Positions 48,824 through 56,339 of a DNA stretch of 64,000 bases are shown here, piece after piece. The DNA is from Metaphire vulgaris (lineage: Eukaryota; Annelida; Clitellata; Crassiclitellata; Megascolecidae). The notes beneath the pieces were generated by a model. It was not told where the DNA came from. It saw only the letters and a list, made by a program, of their open reading frames with translations, and made no database searches. A program made the position numbers and the translations under genes. The stretch's first letter is position 1; each line of letters opens with the position of its first letter. The stretch spans positions 13,646,374-13,710,373 of the forward strand of contig CM030862.1 of NCBI GenBank assembly GCA_018105865.1, in the 5' to 3' direction.

Positions 48824-50285
48824 GAGGAACCTTTGTGGTGGAGTTGACGTCGGCGCCATGCTTCAGAAGTTCCCGAATGACCTCCGCGTGTCCTTCTTTT
48901 GAGGCCAAATGAAGGGCAGTAAGGCCATTCTAGAATAAAGAACTCACCAACAATAGTACATCGCCAAAATAACCACCAGCACACACATGATTCACAGGCG
49001 GATGAATCTATTTTAGCCCTTTTGCTTCAACATTAACTACTCTGTTCTTTGATCCACATGACGGGACACTTCACCCCCCCCCCATTCTCAGTGGGCTCTT
49101 TTGGTAGATTTGGTTTAAAATTTCAAGCGTATTAAAGAACTCCAATAATTTCTCGTAACCAGGATTCCGGAATCTCGACGGGCAAAAACGGAAAACGGAA
49201 AACGGAAAACGGAAAACGGAAAACGGAAAACGGAAAACAGACAGCGTCGCTGTATCGAGCGCTTTGAACTGTCGTGAATTCTCCTCGATCTCACACTCCC
49301 CTCCCATCCAACTACTCAATGAAAGATATACAAAGTGAGCAGCCAATATAAATGCTTTTGACCGATCAAGTGATCCGGTGGAATGAATGCATGGAAACCA
49401 CCGAGAATGCTCTTCTACAGTTAAGCGTTAGATGTCTGCCAGATGTCTGCAGACATTCACCCATCAAACCCCAAACCGAAGCAGAATGAATAGAATATTA
49501 TTATATTCATTTGGACATCATATACAAAGAAGAATCTTTTTCTCTCTCTGACAAGCCACAGCACAGTTGTTCAGCTAAGCCATCATCAGAGCATCGAATC
49601 GAAGGGGGGCATTGAGAGAGTCCACCTGCTCAGAGCCCTGCAGTGCATTCGCTCAGAGCTGTTTTTTCTGCTCTGAGCAGCGACGGCGACGTGCTTACCT
49701 CGTTCTTAGAATTAATGTCAAAGTTATTCCTGATGAACTCTGATATTATTTCCAAATGTCCAGCCTGTGCAGCGCTCAGCAAATCGTTCGTTTCCTTTCG
49801 CAAAAGCTTTTGCTGCAAATGACGTCACAAGAAACAGGCGCTTTACAACAACAACAACACATGTACTGTGCTGCCTGTCAATTCGCTTATTTTCTATAAT
49901 TAATTCTATTAAAATGTTTTCAGACAATCTGTTACAAGGAAGTCAACGCCAATAGACTCTGACTGCCACAGTGGCACAGAGCATAGTAAACAATCGCCGA
50001 ACGAAGGTTTGATATTTCATGGACACAGTAGGGGGGGTGCGAGGGGAGCTTCTGGGGAGTGGGGCCACTCTGAGACCACAACATTTTTAACCTCACGAGC
50101 ATATTGGCAGACAGATGCACATATCAGTTGTATATATATATATATATATTATATATTATTATATATATTACCAGTTATATATATTATGTATATTATTATA
50201 TATATTATCAGTTATATAGGCTATATTATAGTTATATATATGGTTATGATACTAGACAATTATATATATTATCAGTTATATAGGC

Positions 50286-50320
<35 letters not shown>

Positions 50321-50372
50321 TATAATGATACTAGACAATTACCTTTGTATTTGTATGAAGTCGCTTGAGCAT
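20746..50372 (-). CDS. ANK: ankyrin (ANK repeats, two ZU5, UPA, death domain), full gene span
   Basis: A large minus-strand gene. The probable start codon is at 50372-50370 ([10 protein letters not shown] exon, 50343-50372). From there 23 further exons continue to 25234 with matching splice phases, followed by the long C-terminal exon from 24880. Domain order is that of canonical metazoan ankyrins, which tether membrane channels and adhesion molecules to spectrin: ANK repeats, tandem ZU5, UPA, death domain, unstructured acidic tail. Vertebrate ankyrins have 24 ANK repeats; only about 16 are seen here. One exon (28.1 kb) and the C-terminal exon (24.0 kb) contain apparent frameshifts. Introns hold a kilobase-scale satellite, numerous hAT-like elements and long GA repeats. 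The last exon at 20746 is uncertain; the resolved part ends near 23.5 kb. Confidence 0.85.
21050..21560 (-). repeat. inverted third copy of the 335-bp repeat, flanked by direct repeats
   Basis: 21100-21500 is the reverse complement of the 335-bp unit found twice at 6040-6711. It is flanked by direct copies of a block beginning ggagggagccacaaaccaaa (21050-21093 and 21517-21560). This shows an interspersed repeat family, probably a non-autonomous element. Confidence 0.7.
21840..22914. other. no gene seen
   Basis: AT-rich sequence without coding-like frames or clear repeats. It would be intron or downstream flank of the ankyrin gene. Confidence 0.4.
23207..23242. repeat. (GA)n(GT)n microsatellite
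   Basis: A run of GA dinucleotides passes directly into GT dinucleotides. It adjoins the antisense LINE relic at 22915-23180. Confidence 0.9.
23337..26885 (-). CDS. ankyrin C-terminal regulatory region, frame disrupted
   Basis: Phase-consistent exons 26760-26885 and 25234-25392 are followed by a long exon starting at 24880. The text is acidic and Ser-rich with low complexity, including a poly-Gly run (about 24466-24486) and clusters such as [14 protein letters not shown]. Coding-like text then moves between three frames. The first stops near 23973. A second ([16 protein letters not shown]) ends near 23870. A third ([28 protein letters not shown]) runs to 23337. No in-frame intron explains these shifts, so one or two indels are likely. 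The true stop is not certain. The first frame ends at 23973, so a short protein is also possible. Confidence 0.6.
25804..25859. repeat. (TA)n microsatellite
   Basis: About 27 TA units in an ankyrin intron. It is a perfect self-complementary tract that could extrude as a cruciform. Confidence 0.95.
26489..26744. mobile_element. hAT-like MITE beside an ankyrin splice donor
   Basis: The ends are cagtggcgtagccagg and ggctacgccaatg. The exact 8-bp target duplication AACATGAT is at 26481-26488 and 26745-26752. The ankyrin exon 26760-26885 has its donor at 26759-26758, so the element sits only about 7 bp inside the intron. Confidence 0.85.
27113..27502 (-). CDS. ankyrin death domain exon
   Basis: The exon starts after TCTTTAG and ends at a GTTACT donor. 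About 130 residues: [50 protein letters not shown] and [17 protein letters not shown]. This is a typical death-fold of ankyrin type (six helices, central WxxLA-like position). It follows UPA directly, as in other ankyrins. Confidence 0.92.
27949..29488 (-). CDS. ankyrin end of second ZU5 plus UPA domain, with one frameshift
   Basis: Exons: 29392-29488 ([10 protein letters not shown]), 28951-29173 ([34 protein letters not shown]), 27949-28296 ([33 protein letters not shown], then [10 protein letters not shown]). This is the ankyrin UPA domain. In the last exon the frame that encodes FTRDPAATR cannot reach the frame that encodes [10 protein letters not shown]. One base is missing at or near the C5 run around 28102-28106, just before a (GCC)n tract. 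The exon is 348 nt, whereas 349 nt would match the phase of the next exon. The simplest reading is a one-base assembly error; a true mutation is possible. Confidence 0.85.
28740..28928. mobile_element. hAT-like MITE (CAGTGGCGGCTCTAGG family)
   Basis: A 189-bp element with ends cagtggcggctctagg and gtggagccgccaatg. The exact 8-bp target duplication GGCACCGT is at 28732-28739 and 28929-28936. It lies in the ankyrin intron between the two UPA exons, about 15 bp from the exon at 28951. Confidence 0.88.
29280..29368 (+). repeat. possible tRNA-like SINE head
   Basis: The stretch shows an A-box-like tacagtggttattaaactgg region and a B-box-like gagttcacatcc with tRNA spacing. It lies in an ankyrin intron. 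Stems are imperfect, so a functional tRNA is unlikely. Confidence 0.35.
30134..31413. mobile_element. 1,280-bp non-autonomous hAT-like element inside the satellite
   Basis: The ends are cagtggcgtaaccaga and the inverted ggctacgccactg. The exact 8-bp target duplication ACTATAGT is at 30126-30133 and 31414-31421, within the satellite palindrome. No transposase domain was found. The interior shows cccgggca-type boxes near both ends and a retroposon tail (gcgctatataaattgtc) at about 30790. Confidence 0.9.
31700..32489. mobile_element. 790-bp TA-target TIR element inside the satellite
   Basis: The terminal repeats are cacagagaaaaatttgtgta and the inverted tacacaacttttttctctgtg. TA flanks both sides (31698-31699, 32490-32491) and the interrupted satellite text continues exactly across. 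The left 70 bp are duplicated in tandem (31703-31770 and 31804-31870). The right part holds several ggtgtaa/ttacacc foldbacks. It is a Tc1/mariner-like MITE without transposase. Confidence 0.85.
37207..37434. mobile_element. hAT-like MITE at the satellite boundary
   Basis: The ends cagtgttccctctaaa and cttagagggaacattg are a known hAT terminal repeat type. The left flank is satellite and the right flank is unique intron. The adjoining 8-mers differ (ATCTGGAC and ACTCTAGG), so the target duplication is lost, perhaps by recombination at the array edge. Confidence 0.75.
37695..39630 (-). CDS. ankyrin tandem ZU5 (spectrin-binding) exons
   Basis: Exons: 39512-39630 (Ser/Pro linker), 39023-39247, 38540-38694, 38047-38249, 37695-37854, with phases 2, 2, 1, 0, 1 matching throughout. 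The first ZU5 contains [44 protein letters not shown] and [14 protein letters not shown], which correspond position by position to the spectrin-binding ZU5 of vertebrate ankyrins. The second ZU5 contains [31 protein letters not shown] and [15 protein letters not shown]. These five exons lie between inversely oriented satellite blocks. Confidence 0.9.
38812..38898. repeat. (TTC)n triplet repeat
   Basis: About 27 TTC units with one interruption in the ankyrin intron between exons 38540-38694 and 39023-39247. Homopurine-homopyrimidine GAA/TTC tracts can form triplex DNA. Confidence 0.95.
39723..40965. mobile_element. TIR element carrying inverted satellite monomers
   Basis: The ends catgggcccccgcaca and ctgtgggcgcccatg are inverted repeats with about two mismatches. 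The flanks CTCACAGA (39715-39722) and CTCTCAGA (40966-40973) make an 8-bp target duplication with one change. The outer parts (39723-39890 and 40910-40965) match the repeat fragment at 54130-54205. The interior 39895-40908 holds three satellite monomers in minus orientation. Confidence 0.75.
39895..40908 (-). repeat. three satellite monomers in inverse orientation
   Basis: The reverse complement of the 29.5-37.2 kb satellite, with monomer starts near 40213, 40572 and 40908. One is the short variant (gtcagaggactagaaaaatc near 40430). Some monomers carry sites not seen in the large array (ctaaacattttatag), so they form a diverged subfamily. Confidence 0.9.
41246..50372 (-). CDS. ankyrin N-terminal half: about 16 ANK repeats
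   Basis: Exons 5' to 3': 50343-50372, 49699-49812, 48831-48929, 47066-47164, 46654-46752, 46222-46407, 44966-45064, 44683-44781, 43454-43651, 42855-42953, 42512-42610, 41720-41917, 41246-41572. Most are exactly 99 or 198 nt and phase 0, that is one or two 33-residue repeats per exon, as in known ankyrin genes. Repeat text matches ankyrin closely, for example [47 protein letters not shown] and [14 protein letters not shown]. The last exon holds two weak repeats, then a Ser-rich linker. The repeats bind membrane partners; about eight repeats of the canonical 24 are missing. Confidence 0.9.
42131..42381. mobile_element. hAT-like MITE, minus orientation
   Basis: The ends are catagtcgtagcca and gatacgccactg. 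The exact 8-bp target duplication CTGACTAC is at 42123-42130 and 42382-42389. It is intronic in the ankyrin gene between ANK exons 42512-42610 and 41720-41917. Confidence 0.85.
43708..43924. mobile_element. hAT-like MITE
   Basis: The ends are cagtggcgtaaccagg and ggctacgccaaag. The 8-bp target duplication is AGGAACTT (43700-43707) and AGGGACTT (43925-43932), with one change. It is intronic in the ankyrin gene, about 57 bp upstream of ANK exon 43454-43651 in transcript order. Confidence 0.8.
44350..44397. repeat. (CT)n microsatellite
   Basis: About 23 CT units with one TA interruption in an ankyrin intron. Confidence 0.95.
45855..46175. mobile_element. hAT-like MITE with interstitial telomere-like repeats
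   Basis: The ends are caatggcgtagcgagg and gatccgcctctg. The 8-bp target duplication is ACTACATC (45847-45854) and ATTACATC (46176-46183), with one change. At 46075-46092 it contains two to three ccctaa units, the metazoan telomere motif, inside the element. It is intronic in ankyrin, 47 bp from exon 46222-46407. Confidence 0.75.
46988..47055. repeat. (GA)n microsatellite next to an ankyrin exon
   Basis: About 33 GA units lie just downstream of the donor of ANK exon 47066-47164, starting 11 bp into the intron. Read on the coding strand it is a long CT tract. A matching tract at 48785-48822 sits 9 bp after the donor of ANK exon 48831-48929. Confidence 0.95.
47299..47374. mobile_element. 76-bp TA-target palindromic MITE
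   Basis: The ends cagagtggcgcaaaaaacgg and the inverted ccggttttttgcgccaccctg are near-perfect. TA duplications are at 47297-47298 and 47375-47376. The small foldback is of Tc1/mariner type. Confidence 0.85.
47682..47701 (-). other. possible G-quadruplex motif
   Basis: The minus strand has three G5-G6 runs separated by single C residues, followed by TCAA and GGGG (47671-47701). This is the coding strand of an ankyrin intron, so the motif would be in pre-mRNA. Confidence 0.4.
49186..49240. repeat. 7-bp minisatellite (ACGGAAA)n
   Basis: Seven near-identical tandem copies of acggaaa in an ankyrin intron. Confidence 0.9.
50130..50322. repeat. AT-rich (TA)n tracts in the first ankyrin intron
   Basis: Several blocks of TA repeats (50133-50148, 50286-50315) with duplicated intervening text (ttatcagttatataggct at 50205 and 50269) directly after the donor of the putative first coding exon. 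Confidence 0.85.
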
Positions 50373-50780
50373 CTTTTGTTGTTTCTCTTTTTCATCTGAT
50401 GAGGAGATCGTGGTAGAAGCGCATTCCGTGTGTTTCTTGAGGAGGCGCTCTCATCGTATTCAGAGGACCTCGACGCTAATCTCAAAGCGAAATGAATTCT
50501 TCTTCCAACTCTTCATCGAATCCATTAAATGTCGAAAAACAAGAAAAAACAACGTGCCGCCGAAGTCACCAACACAGACCCAGTGGTGCATTCACAGCCC
50601 ACCCCCCATTCCGACCATTACCACGACGGGTCTAGGCAGAGGCGCCCACGGCTTTCCCGTGGCTTTCCTCTCGGCAGGTCTATTTTAAGACGCTTGGCTT
50701 TCGCGCCACAGGAGGATAGATTGGCTGATGTCGAACTTGGGAGAGGTTCAAGGGACCATTGGAGCCCTCGTTTGCGCCGG

Positions 50781-50844
<64 letters not shown>

Positions 50845-52051
50845 CTCTCCCTCCGCTGTAAGATTGGCGTCAGTGAACGCCATCTATCGACGCCAGTTAA
50901 TCTCAAGGGAGGAAATGATTGCTGTTCATTATTCCAAGTCTCTTAAGCTCTGCTCAGAGTAAAACCAAACTCAAAGTTGTTCGAGAAACAAGTGGCGGGG
51001 CCACGGGGTTTGGGGGTTTGAAAACAACGGGCCGCTGAAGTCACAAAAACAGAGACCCAGGGGTAGGGGATGATTGAGGATCGGTTCTACTAGTCTAAGT
51101 ATCAAACGTTCTCAACTGTATATATCTACAGGATAGACGGGCTTAAAGGACATTTTTAAACTACAGAGAATGGTATTGGCAGACGTAGGAATGCCTAGCA
51201 CCTTTGACAGAGAAGTGAAGAGCACCTGCTAATCAAGTTTTGTCCGTGGCTATTCTTGTAGATAAAAAGTGCTTGGCAGGTCTATTTTAAGACGTAAATT
51301 GGACATTTTAAATGACATTTTTAAACTACAGAGAATGGTATTGGAAGAGTTTGAATGGCTAGCACTTTTTTTATATACATGATGTCGCTAATCAAGTTTT
51401 TGAAAAAGGTCTTGTAGATCAAACCATTGGCATTCAGAATTTTGCCCTCTAATGTAAATTGGACAAGCCGGTTGGTCTCTCGATCTTAGTTAACTGCTGT
51501 CTACTTTTGTCTCTTTTCCACTTGTGAGTTGTGACACTAAATAGATTTCGATTTAAAACAAGATTTCAAGATTTGATCTCATCTCGTCTCTTCTCTTAGT
51601 CATCCCACTAGTAGATTGGTGGGCCAAAGACAAGTAATTTTCTATCGACTAACACGCACAAATTGAAGCAGAATAATTTGAAATTCTTGAGCATAAGAAA
51701 TTACAGACATGGAACCTATTGATGCCAGACCTGTGATTTTGTGTCCAAAATGCTCTAAAACACATACGAGCATCTACGATTTCAAAATTTTAGGAGAAAC
51801 CCCGGAGTCATTCAAAGCTCTAAATGCGGGAAGGGAGTGTCTAACAGAGAATGGGAGAAACCAAACATTATCAATTTGAGTTGTTCTCCCACTCTCAAAC
51901 GTCTGGCGCCGCCCCTGGAAACGGGTTTTCTTGTGTTTGAATAAGAGAAGCGCACCGCAGTTTCTATTATTTGTCGATTATAGTTACAGAAACAGCGATT
52001 ACTGTTGTTGTTCTTGGCGCCAAGAATGGTAAAAATATCTGGATTCAGGAA
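50373..52051. other. upstream region of ankyrin, repeats only
   Basis: It contains a (CT)n tract at 50788-50849 and a tandemly duplicated block (51145-51280 and 51290-51430; actacagagaatggtattgg occurs in each). A repeated phrase (gccgaagtcaccaacacaga and a variant) occurs near 50560 and 51027. The ankyrin promoter should lie here, but no definite core element was recognised. Confidence 0.45.
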
Positions 52052-52350
52052 CAGTGGTTCTCAAATTGGGGTCCGTGGTTCCACGGGGGATCGCCAAGGG
52101 ATCGCTTTCCACTTTCTCACCAAAACAAAACACACTGATGGTTCTAAGAGAGTGATGATCCCTTCCATACGAATTTAAATTTGATGACTAAGATTTGCAA
52201 TTGTCTGATTAAATAATTAATTGGCAAAACAAATATAGGCAGTTAGGCTACAGTTAATTTAAAATTCAATGTTTATAAGGTCAGCGAGTCATCACAAAAA
52301 TTTCAAAGGGACCACCACACAAGAAATCCTTAAAAGTCTGAGAACCACTG
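52052..52350. mobile_element. hAT-like MITE (CAGTGGTTCTCAA family)
   Basis: The ends cagtggttctcaaattgggg and gtctgagaaccactg are the classic hAT (Charlie-like) inverted repeats. The flanks TTCAGGAA (52044-52051) and TTCTAGAA (52351-52358) are an 8-bp duplication with two changes. The element is 299 bp with no transposase. Confidence 0.85.
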
Positions 52351-53179
52351 TTCTAGAATAGTCACAGTCAAGGACACTGCATGGCCTCTGAAAAGCTAAT
52401 GGAAAACGCGACCAATGTTGGCCAATAGACTCGCATAGCCCGGGGCCCCCATCGGCCTCCATCCCATCCCTCTGCAGGCTACTGATCATCGCAGACCTGC
52501 GATTATTTTGTCGCTTCTTGATTGCATAGTTAGGGAACTCGGTGGAGTATTTATACAGCGCACGGTTTTTATATTTAAGCAAGTAAGTAAGTAAGTAGGT
52601 AAAATCTCATTAATTTCTACAGCGCTTTAAAAAGCAGCACCGTAGTAGCGCCTTGTTCGTAGGCGCTTTAGTCTTCGTAAAATAGAGGGTACGATGGTCG
52701 TCGTTATTGCAGAGAAGAAAAGTGACTCAATTGAAGGACTTAACCGATGCTCACTCGACGGCTGTTACTGTTCCTCTGTAGGCCTACATTTGCTGTTATT
52801 ATTATTATTATTATTTAGAACCGTAGATCAACACTCTACAGTTATGGAAGAAAGTCCCGAAAGCTGTTCGTTTGCTATTCTTTTCTTATAAGCAAAGATG
52901 AACACATGCTCTGTATATACTGTATATAAAGACTGGGAATTCTGCAGTTAAAATGTTTATCGTCTTAGAGTTTTCAAAGCAGTTTAATTAAACAGTCCAA
53001 GATTTAAAATAAAATATACACGAATTACTTTTCCGTAAGTAAGTAGTCTTCCAGCGCGATGATATTTGGTCGTTCGATGTCAATCATTGAGCCACTTCTA
53101 AAGACTTCTAAAGCGCCACTGTCACAATTCTTTTAGAATTTAGACCGCTTGATCGGACTTACTTCTGAGCGATGCTCTT

Positions 53180-53490
53180 GACCTAACACCTGTTCTGTTG
53201 ACGAGCACCGTGCGTTGGTGAGTGCTCGCGAGTGAACTCACTCGGCGACTGAGTAAGCAGAGCAGCCGAAGGAACGCACTTTCTCCGACGTTCTGTCTCT
53301 CCGATCGATTCTTGACGATCGGCTGTTTGACCTTTGAACTGTTCGATGACCTCCGTTCCTTCGGTCAGTTCTTCCTCTCTGCTCTTCCTCCTCTGCGTGC
53401 GTTTCTTGCGTCTGATGCTGCGATCCAGATGCACTTGGATGGCTGCTCCGAGGATCTCTGCGTCGAACTCGTTTGCCGACGACTCCGAAC
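53180..53490 (-). other. coding-like open stretch of unknown identity
   Basis: The minus strand reads EFDAEILGAAIQVHLDRSIR, then strongly basic and then acidic text to a stop at 53183. The composition looks protein-like and G/C rises here. No domain, start codon or splice partner could be settled. It could be an exon of a small gene or chance. Confidence 0.25.
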
Positions 53491-53561
53491 CAATAGGAAA
53501 GCCCCGCTACGGAAGAGGAACAAGTGGATGCGTTTGAGACGACCACCTTTTTGCTCGTAAG

Positions 53562-53619
53562 ACATTTGAGCCGAAAATGTTGTAATGTCACCATTCTGGA
53601 ATCCTGGTTACGCCACTGC
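53562..53619. mobile_element. hAT-like MITE fragment
   Basis: It keeps only the end ggaatcctggttacgccactg and the adjacent family text (catttgagccgaaaatgttg). The other end is missing. Confidence 0.6.
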
Positions 53620-53954
53620 CACCCCATCTCCAATCGTCCTTAGCAGAGACGTTGTGTGGAATAGAAAATTCCATCAAAAACATACACACGAACCCGATCC
53701 CACCACCACCCCTCCCCCGAACCTCTTCCTCTCCGTCAGTCCATCCATCCATGGCGTCTTTGGTGAATGGTGATGTGTTTTCCGTGTAACATGACCTCCT
53801 CCTCCTCTCCCTCTCTTCCTTCCTTGAAAGATGGCGGCCGTTGTCCTTCCGACATCCCATCGTTTCTATTTCAGTCTTCAACGACTCATGCGCTGGGCCA
53901 ATTGAAAGCAGCCGCCCTCTAGTGATCAGGTGGCTGCTTTCTGCCTCTGTCATC

Positions 53955-54124
53955 CTGTCTCTCTCTCTCTCTCTCGAACACACACACACACACACACACA
54001 CACACTACCCCCGCTTAAAATGCAAATACCACTATTTTCACAGTCTCTCTCTCTCTCTCTCGAACACACACACACACACACACACTACCCCCGCTTAAAA
54101 TGCAAATACCACTATTTTCACAGT
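53955..54124. repeat. two tandem 80-bp units, (CT)n(AC)n plus unique spacer
   Basis: Each unit has a CT run, cgaa, an AC run, then a shared 40-bp spacer starting taccccc. The spacers are identical, so the duplication is recent. Confidence 0.9.
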
Positions 54125-54629
54125 GACTTTTGAAAACCTTGCTAAAATATTAGCTGTGACCATTGTGTTTGCCCCTGAAAAATTTCTGTGGGCGTCCATG
54201 TCTAATATCGATTTTTTTCAAATCTGAGTGACATCTGGCACTTGGCGATCAAATTTGAGTTTTCCCCATCTATAAAATCATTTTGCACAAAAACGTCTGT
54301 CTGTCTTCTGTCTTTCATTCAAATGAACTTTAGCTATATAATGAAATATTCACACAGATAATATGACAGATTATATGCTAATTAATAAAGACTGTTCACA
54401 ACTGTTGCCACGAATGTCTAGAAAACTTACAAAAAACTAACTTCTAATACTTAAGAACATAAAACTAGAATAAATGACTCATTTTACAAATGCATTCATT
54501 GTGCTCTTCAAGCACCAATGGCATCCATCGTACATCAGTTATTGCCAAGAGTTTAATTAATTATATGAATTATGAATACTAACCTAATCAAGCTACTCAG
54601 TCAGTCAGGTATTTGACTCAATGCTATTT

Positions 54630-56018
54630 TCAGAGGCTAAGATGTCTAGCAATTTCCTGTACATAGGACACTTTGTTCAGTCCTTTGTAAGTGGCAACTA
54701 CATTCAAAATGCAAACATTGGAATGGCGACATTCCTGCGTAGGAGGCCGTGGATTCTCATTCAACAGAAAGTGAGTCAAATAGACGTGCTGAAATGTCTG
54801 TTCATACCGCAGAAACTCTATGAATTCCAAGATGCCCCCACCGGGGCAACTGACCTTCAATTGGAACATTTGGTGCCATGTCTCAACAGAATCACAGAGC
54901 TCCAGCAGTTCGTCTTTAGCCCTGGTGTACATGTTCCAGAAGGCCACGGGGAACACCGGCTGACGACGGAAACCACGAATGGACGGTCGCCCAATAAACG
55001 TGTCTTCAAAGTAATCTGTTATTGGAATGCAGTCCGCAAAAGAAAGTTCTTCAGTCAGTTCCTCGAACGCCGAGACAACGTCATCAACAGGAAGAAAAGC
55101 GATGGCAAGGAGCATTCGCGACTGAGCGGTCACTTCGACGTTGTCCTTGTGCAGCTGATGCAAACTGTGTTTCTGGACCTTTTGGAAGATGTCCTGGCGC
55201 AGATGAAAGAAACTACCTTTCAGTTCACTATTAGGAAAAGCGACTCTCACTGCCCTGAACATAGTTTCGTCAAAGTCAAGCATAATGCTCACAGGACTTA
55301 AATTAGGACGCAGGGTCTTCAGCTGTTCAAAGAATTCAATGTAAGACTGTAGAGTGTCTGAGATGAATATGGCATACACACAAGGTATAGTCTGATTTTC
55401 AAGCAGCACATGAATAGTACACACTTTGACAAACAAAGCAGTTGCTATGTCGAAGGCACCATCCATGAACCAGCCCTGAGCCAGCTCAAGTGCATGCAGG
55501 TTTTCATGAGTTCCAAAAATCAGCATTCTCTCCTCTTTGGGTCCCGAATCGTACAGCAGGATATCTTCATTGTCGTATATTTTGATGCACTGCATGGGCA
55601 AAGCGATGTTCTCAAGAGTTGAAGCAACAGAACGAAGGCAGTTTCTTTGCTGTCGAGTTCGTTTGCGATTGCAACCCGAATGACGGACCGCATGCAATTC
55701 AGCGAGCCCGTCTTTGGCGACTGCTGTACAGTCGTTCTGGTTGGGCAGTTTCGTAACATCCCTAGTACGGCCATCCACTGACTGTGCTGCCTCAAGCAAC
55801 GTCTCCTTTCTTGTTGGATCTGGTTCGTGTGTGTGCTCATTCACGAAGCCAATCACTTCGTTTCCCTTCACCTTAAGCCTTGCTTTACACTGGCGACTGT
55901 AGCGACGCTTCTCGCACTCGTAGCAAACGACGCCACCAACCAAGTCCTTGACCTTCACGTAGACATATCCATCAAGCAATATCTTCTCACTACCTCTGCT
56001 AGACTTCATAAACTCCAT
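54630..56018 (-). CDS. FLYWCH zinc finger plus MULE transposase-like protein (462 aa, intact)
   Basis: An uninterrupted minus-strand frame from ATG at 56018 to a stop at 54630. Residues 1-70 form a FLYWCH-type zinc finger: CYECEKRRYSRQCKARL with the HTHEPDP His pair. Residues 170-330 match the MULE transposase domain: WFMDGAFDIATALFVKVCTI (first catalytic Asp), CVYAIF, IMLDFDETMFRAV (second Asp region), FHLRQDIFQKVQKH and LAIAFLPVDDVVSAFEEL. The tail resembles the usual ends of this invertebrate family. No introns and no damage are seen, and no terminal inverted repeats were recognised nearby. It may be a young mobile copy or a co-opted gene; DNA binding is likely by family. Confidence 0.85.
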   Translation of the reverse strand: MEFMKSSRGSEKILLDGYVYVKVKDLVGGVVCYECEKRRYSRQCKARLKVKGNEVIGFVNEHTHEPDPTRKETLLEAAQSVDGRTRDVTKLPNQNDCTAVAKDGLAELHAVRHSGCNRKRTRQQRNCLRSVASTLENIALPMQCIKIYDNEDILLYDSGPKEERMLIFGTHENLHALELAQGWFMDGAFDIATALFVKVCTIHVLLENQTIPCVYAIFISDTLQSYIEFFEQLKTLRPNLSPVSIMLDFDETMFRAVRVAFPNSELKGSFFHLRQDIFQKVQKHSLHQLHKDNVEVTAQSRMLLAIAFLPVDDVVSAFEELTEELSFADCIPITDYFEDTFIGRPSIRGFRRQPVFPVAFWNMYTRAKDELLELCDSVETWHQMFQLKVSCPGGGILEFIEFLRYEQTFQHVYLTHFLLNENPRPPTQECRHSNVCILNVVATYKGLNKVSYVQEIARHLSL

Positions 56019-56162
56019 GCTGTAAAACAGATCAAAGATATGCGCAAATACATAGCAATAAATCTCCTATACACGGTCATTATAATTGTTTCTTAATGTA
56101 TGACCTCAGGCTCTAGAATTTATTTCCAGCATTGCTTCTTATGATCAGCACATTAGCATTTT

Positions 56163-56335
56163 AGATCTGGTCTTAAGACATATCTGTTTGGCTTGGATTA
56201 CCCTTAGATTGCTCCCCTGCCGATCTGATGACCTCCCGGGTTGACCTGGCTCTTTATTCGGATTGAATCTGGTGCGCCATTAGCTGATGTCTAGGTTTTA
56301 ATGTAATTGCACTATAGAAGTGTACTTATTGATAA
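56163..56335 (+). repeat. CR1/L2-like LINE 3' end, sense
   Basis: It parallels 15265-15440 of the LINE copy (ttagatctggtcttaa, gattgctcccc, gttgacctggct, agctgatg, atagaagtg). Confidence 0.75.
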
Positions 56336-56339
56336 TATA

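Noticed and set aside
54621..55301. 226-codon plus-strand ORF
   Set aside because: Shadow of the FLYWCH-MULE gene, which has clear domain motifs on the minus strand.
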